Assembly: GCA_022750355.1 (NCBI GenBank)
Contig: JAKIVW010000102.1
Coordinates: 1 to 6,915 of the forward strand
Reading direction: 5' to 3'
Source: Thermoplasmata archaeon
GTDB lineage: Archaea > Thermoplasmatota > Thermoplasmata > Lutacidiplasmatales > UBA184
Length of the DNA: 6,915 bases
Below the pieces are notes generated by a model. It made no database searches. It was given only the letters and a program-made list of their open reading frames with translations, and was not told where the DNA came from. How positions within the stretch are numbered: the first letter of the stretch is position 1; the number at the start of each line of letters is the position of its first letter. The translations under genes were made by a program, and so were the position numbers. Of this stretch, positions 6,424 to 6,915 are shown in pieces.

Positions 6424-6915
6424 CCCCGAACGGACCGTCGTCCGCACGGCGTGCACGACGCGGTCCACGGTGGGCAGATAGAGGTTTTCGAGCGCGTAGG
6501 GGAACGGCGTGTCGTATCCCGTGACTCGAGCGATCGGGGCTTTGAGGGAGTAGAACGCCTTCTCGGCGAGGATCGCGGAAAGCTCACCTCCGAACCCGCA
6601 AAAGCGGGCGGCCTCGTGGACGACGACGGCACGTCCGGTCTTCTCGACGCTCGCCAAGATCGCTCCTTCGTCGAGCGGCACGAGCGTTCGGAGGTCGATG
6701 ACCTCGGTCGAGATCCCATCCTTGGCGAGGACGTCGGCCGCTTCGGTCACGAGGGGGATCATGGCCCCGTAGGCGAACACCGAAACGTCCGTCCCTTCGC
6801 GCACGAGTCGCGCCTTTCCGAACGGCACGCGATGGTCGCCGTCCGGTACCTCGCCCGTGACCGACCGGTAGATCCGCTTGGGTTCCAGGAACATCACAGG
6901 ATCCTCGTCGTGGAT
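6421..6915 (-). CDS. 2-oxoacid dehydrogenase complex E1 component, beta subunit (partial, 5' end outside window)
   Basis: This is the C-terminal 164 residues of the E1 beta subunit, which with E1 alpha forms the thiamine-diphosphate enzyme that decarboxylates a 2-oxoacid and acylates the E2 lipoyl group. The frame stays open to the window edge, and the edge residues (IHDEDPVMFLEPKRIYR) match the middle of the family, so the first in-frame GTG/ATG (6897/6894) are internal codons and not the start. Full family members are about 320-340 residues, so roughly half the gene is missing. The visible part is the transketolase C-terminal domain, with the typical stretches VIDLRTLVPLDE, VVVHEAARFCGFGGE and TGYDTPFPY. 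The gene ends at TAA (6423-6421), 9 bases before the E2 start, and that stop overlaps the E2 ribosome binding site. Substrate (pyruvate or branched-chain 2-oxoacid) cannot be told from this half. The family is secure. Confidence 0.93.
   Translation of the reverse strand: MHDEDPVMFLEPKRIYRSVTGEVPDGDHRVPFGKARLVREGTDVSVFAYGAMIPLVTEAADVLAKDGISTEVIDLRTLVPLDEGAILASVEKTGRAVVVHEAARFCGFGGELSAILAEKAFYSLKAPIARVTGYDTPFPYALENLYLPTVDRVVHAVRTTVRSG

Noticed and set aside
6421..6897. E1 beta gene as a short complete ORF starting at 6897 or 6894
   Set aside because: Coding similarity continues upstream to the window edge and the transketolase-like N-terminal half is absent, so this is a truncated view of a full-length gene.

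Overview
This is a compact, high-GC window (roughly mid-60s percent G+C by eye) in which every gene I can support lies on the minus strand, so transcription runs from high to low coordinates. It reads as a chromosomal metabolic operon from a GC-rich prokaryote. The lineage is not settled. The only promoter-like element looks archaeal (a TATA-type box about 29 nt before an ATG that lacks a ribosome binding site), but purine-rich Shine-Dalgarno sequences precede two other genes and a GC-rich bacterium is also possible.

Layout in transcription order. The window opens inside the gene for the E1 beta subunit of a 2-oxoacid dehydrogenase complex (6915 to 6421, 5' end missing). Next come the lipoylated E2 acyltransferase (6411-5110), the E1 alpha subunit (5113-4046), dihydrolipoamide dehydrogenase E3 (4045-2603), the lipoyl(octanoyl) transferase LipB (2619-1981) and an atypical short-chain dehydrogenase of the NDUFA9-like group (1984-1067). 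After a 33-base gap comes a 309-residue protein whose N-terminal half resembles the HSDR_N-type PD-(D/E)XK nuclease fold (1033-104). The last 103 bases hold no convincing gene, only a cluster of short GGTCC-type repeats around an inverted repeat.

The first six genes are packed as one transcription unit: gaps of 9 and 0 bases, and overlaps of 4, 17 and 4 bases. E1 alpha/beta decarboxylates a 2-oxoacid on thiamine diphosphate and passes the acyl group to the lipoyl-lysine of E2. E2 transfers it to CoA, and E3 reoxidises the dihydrolipoamide with NAD+. LipB supplies the octanoyl precursor of the E2 lipoyl group. LipA, which inserts the sulfurs, is not in the window. The E1 alpha sequence resembles branched-chain 2-oxoacid dehydrogenase E1 at least as much as pyruvate dehydrogenase E1, so the substrate is left open.

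The main oddities are the gene order (beta, E2, alpha, E3, with E1 alpha apart from E1 beta), the HSDR_N-like protein whose apparent catalytic lysine is an arginine, its own promoter-like element, and the repeat cluster at the left edge. I did not see a clearly new multi-gene system; most of the window is a recognisable lipoate-dependent dehydrogenase operon.
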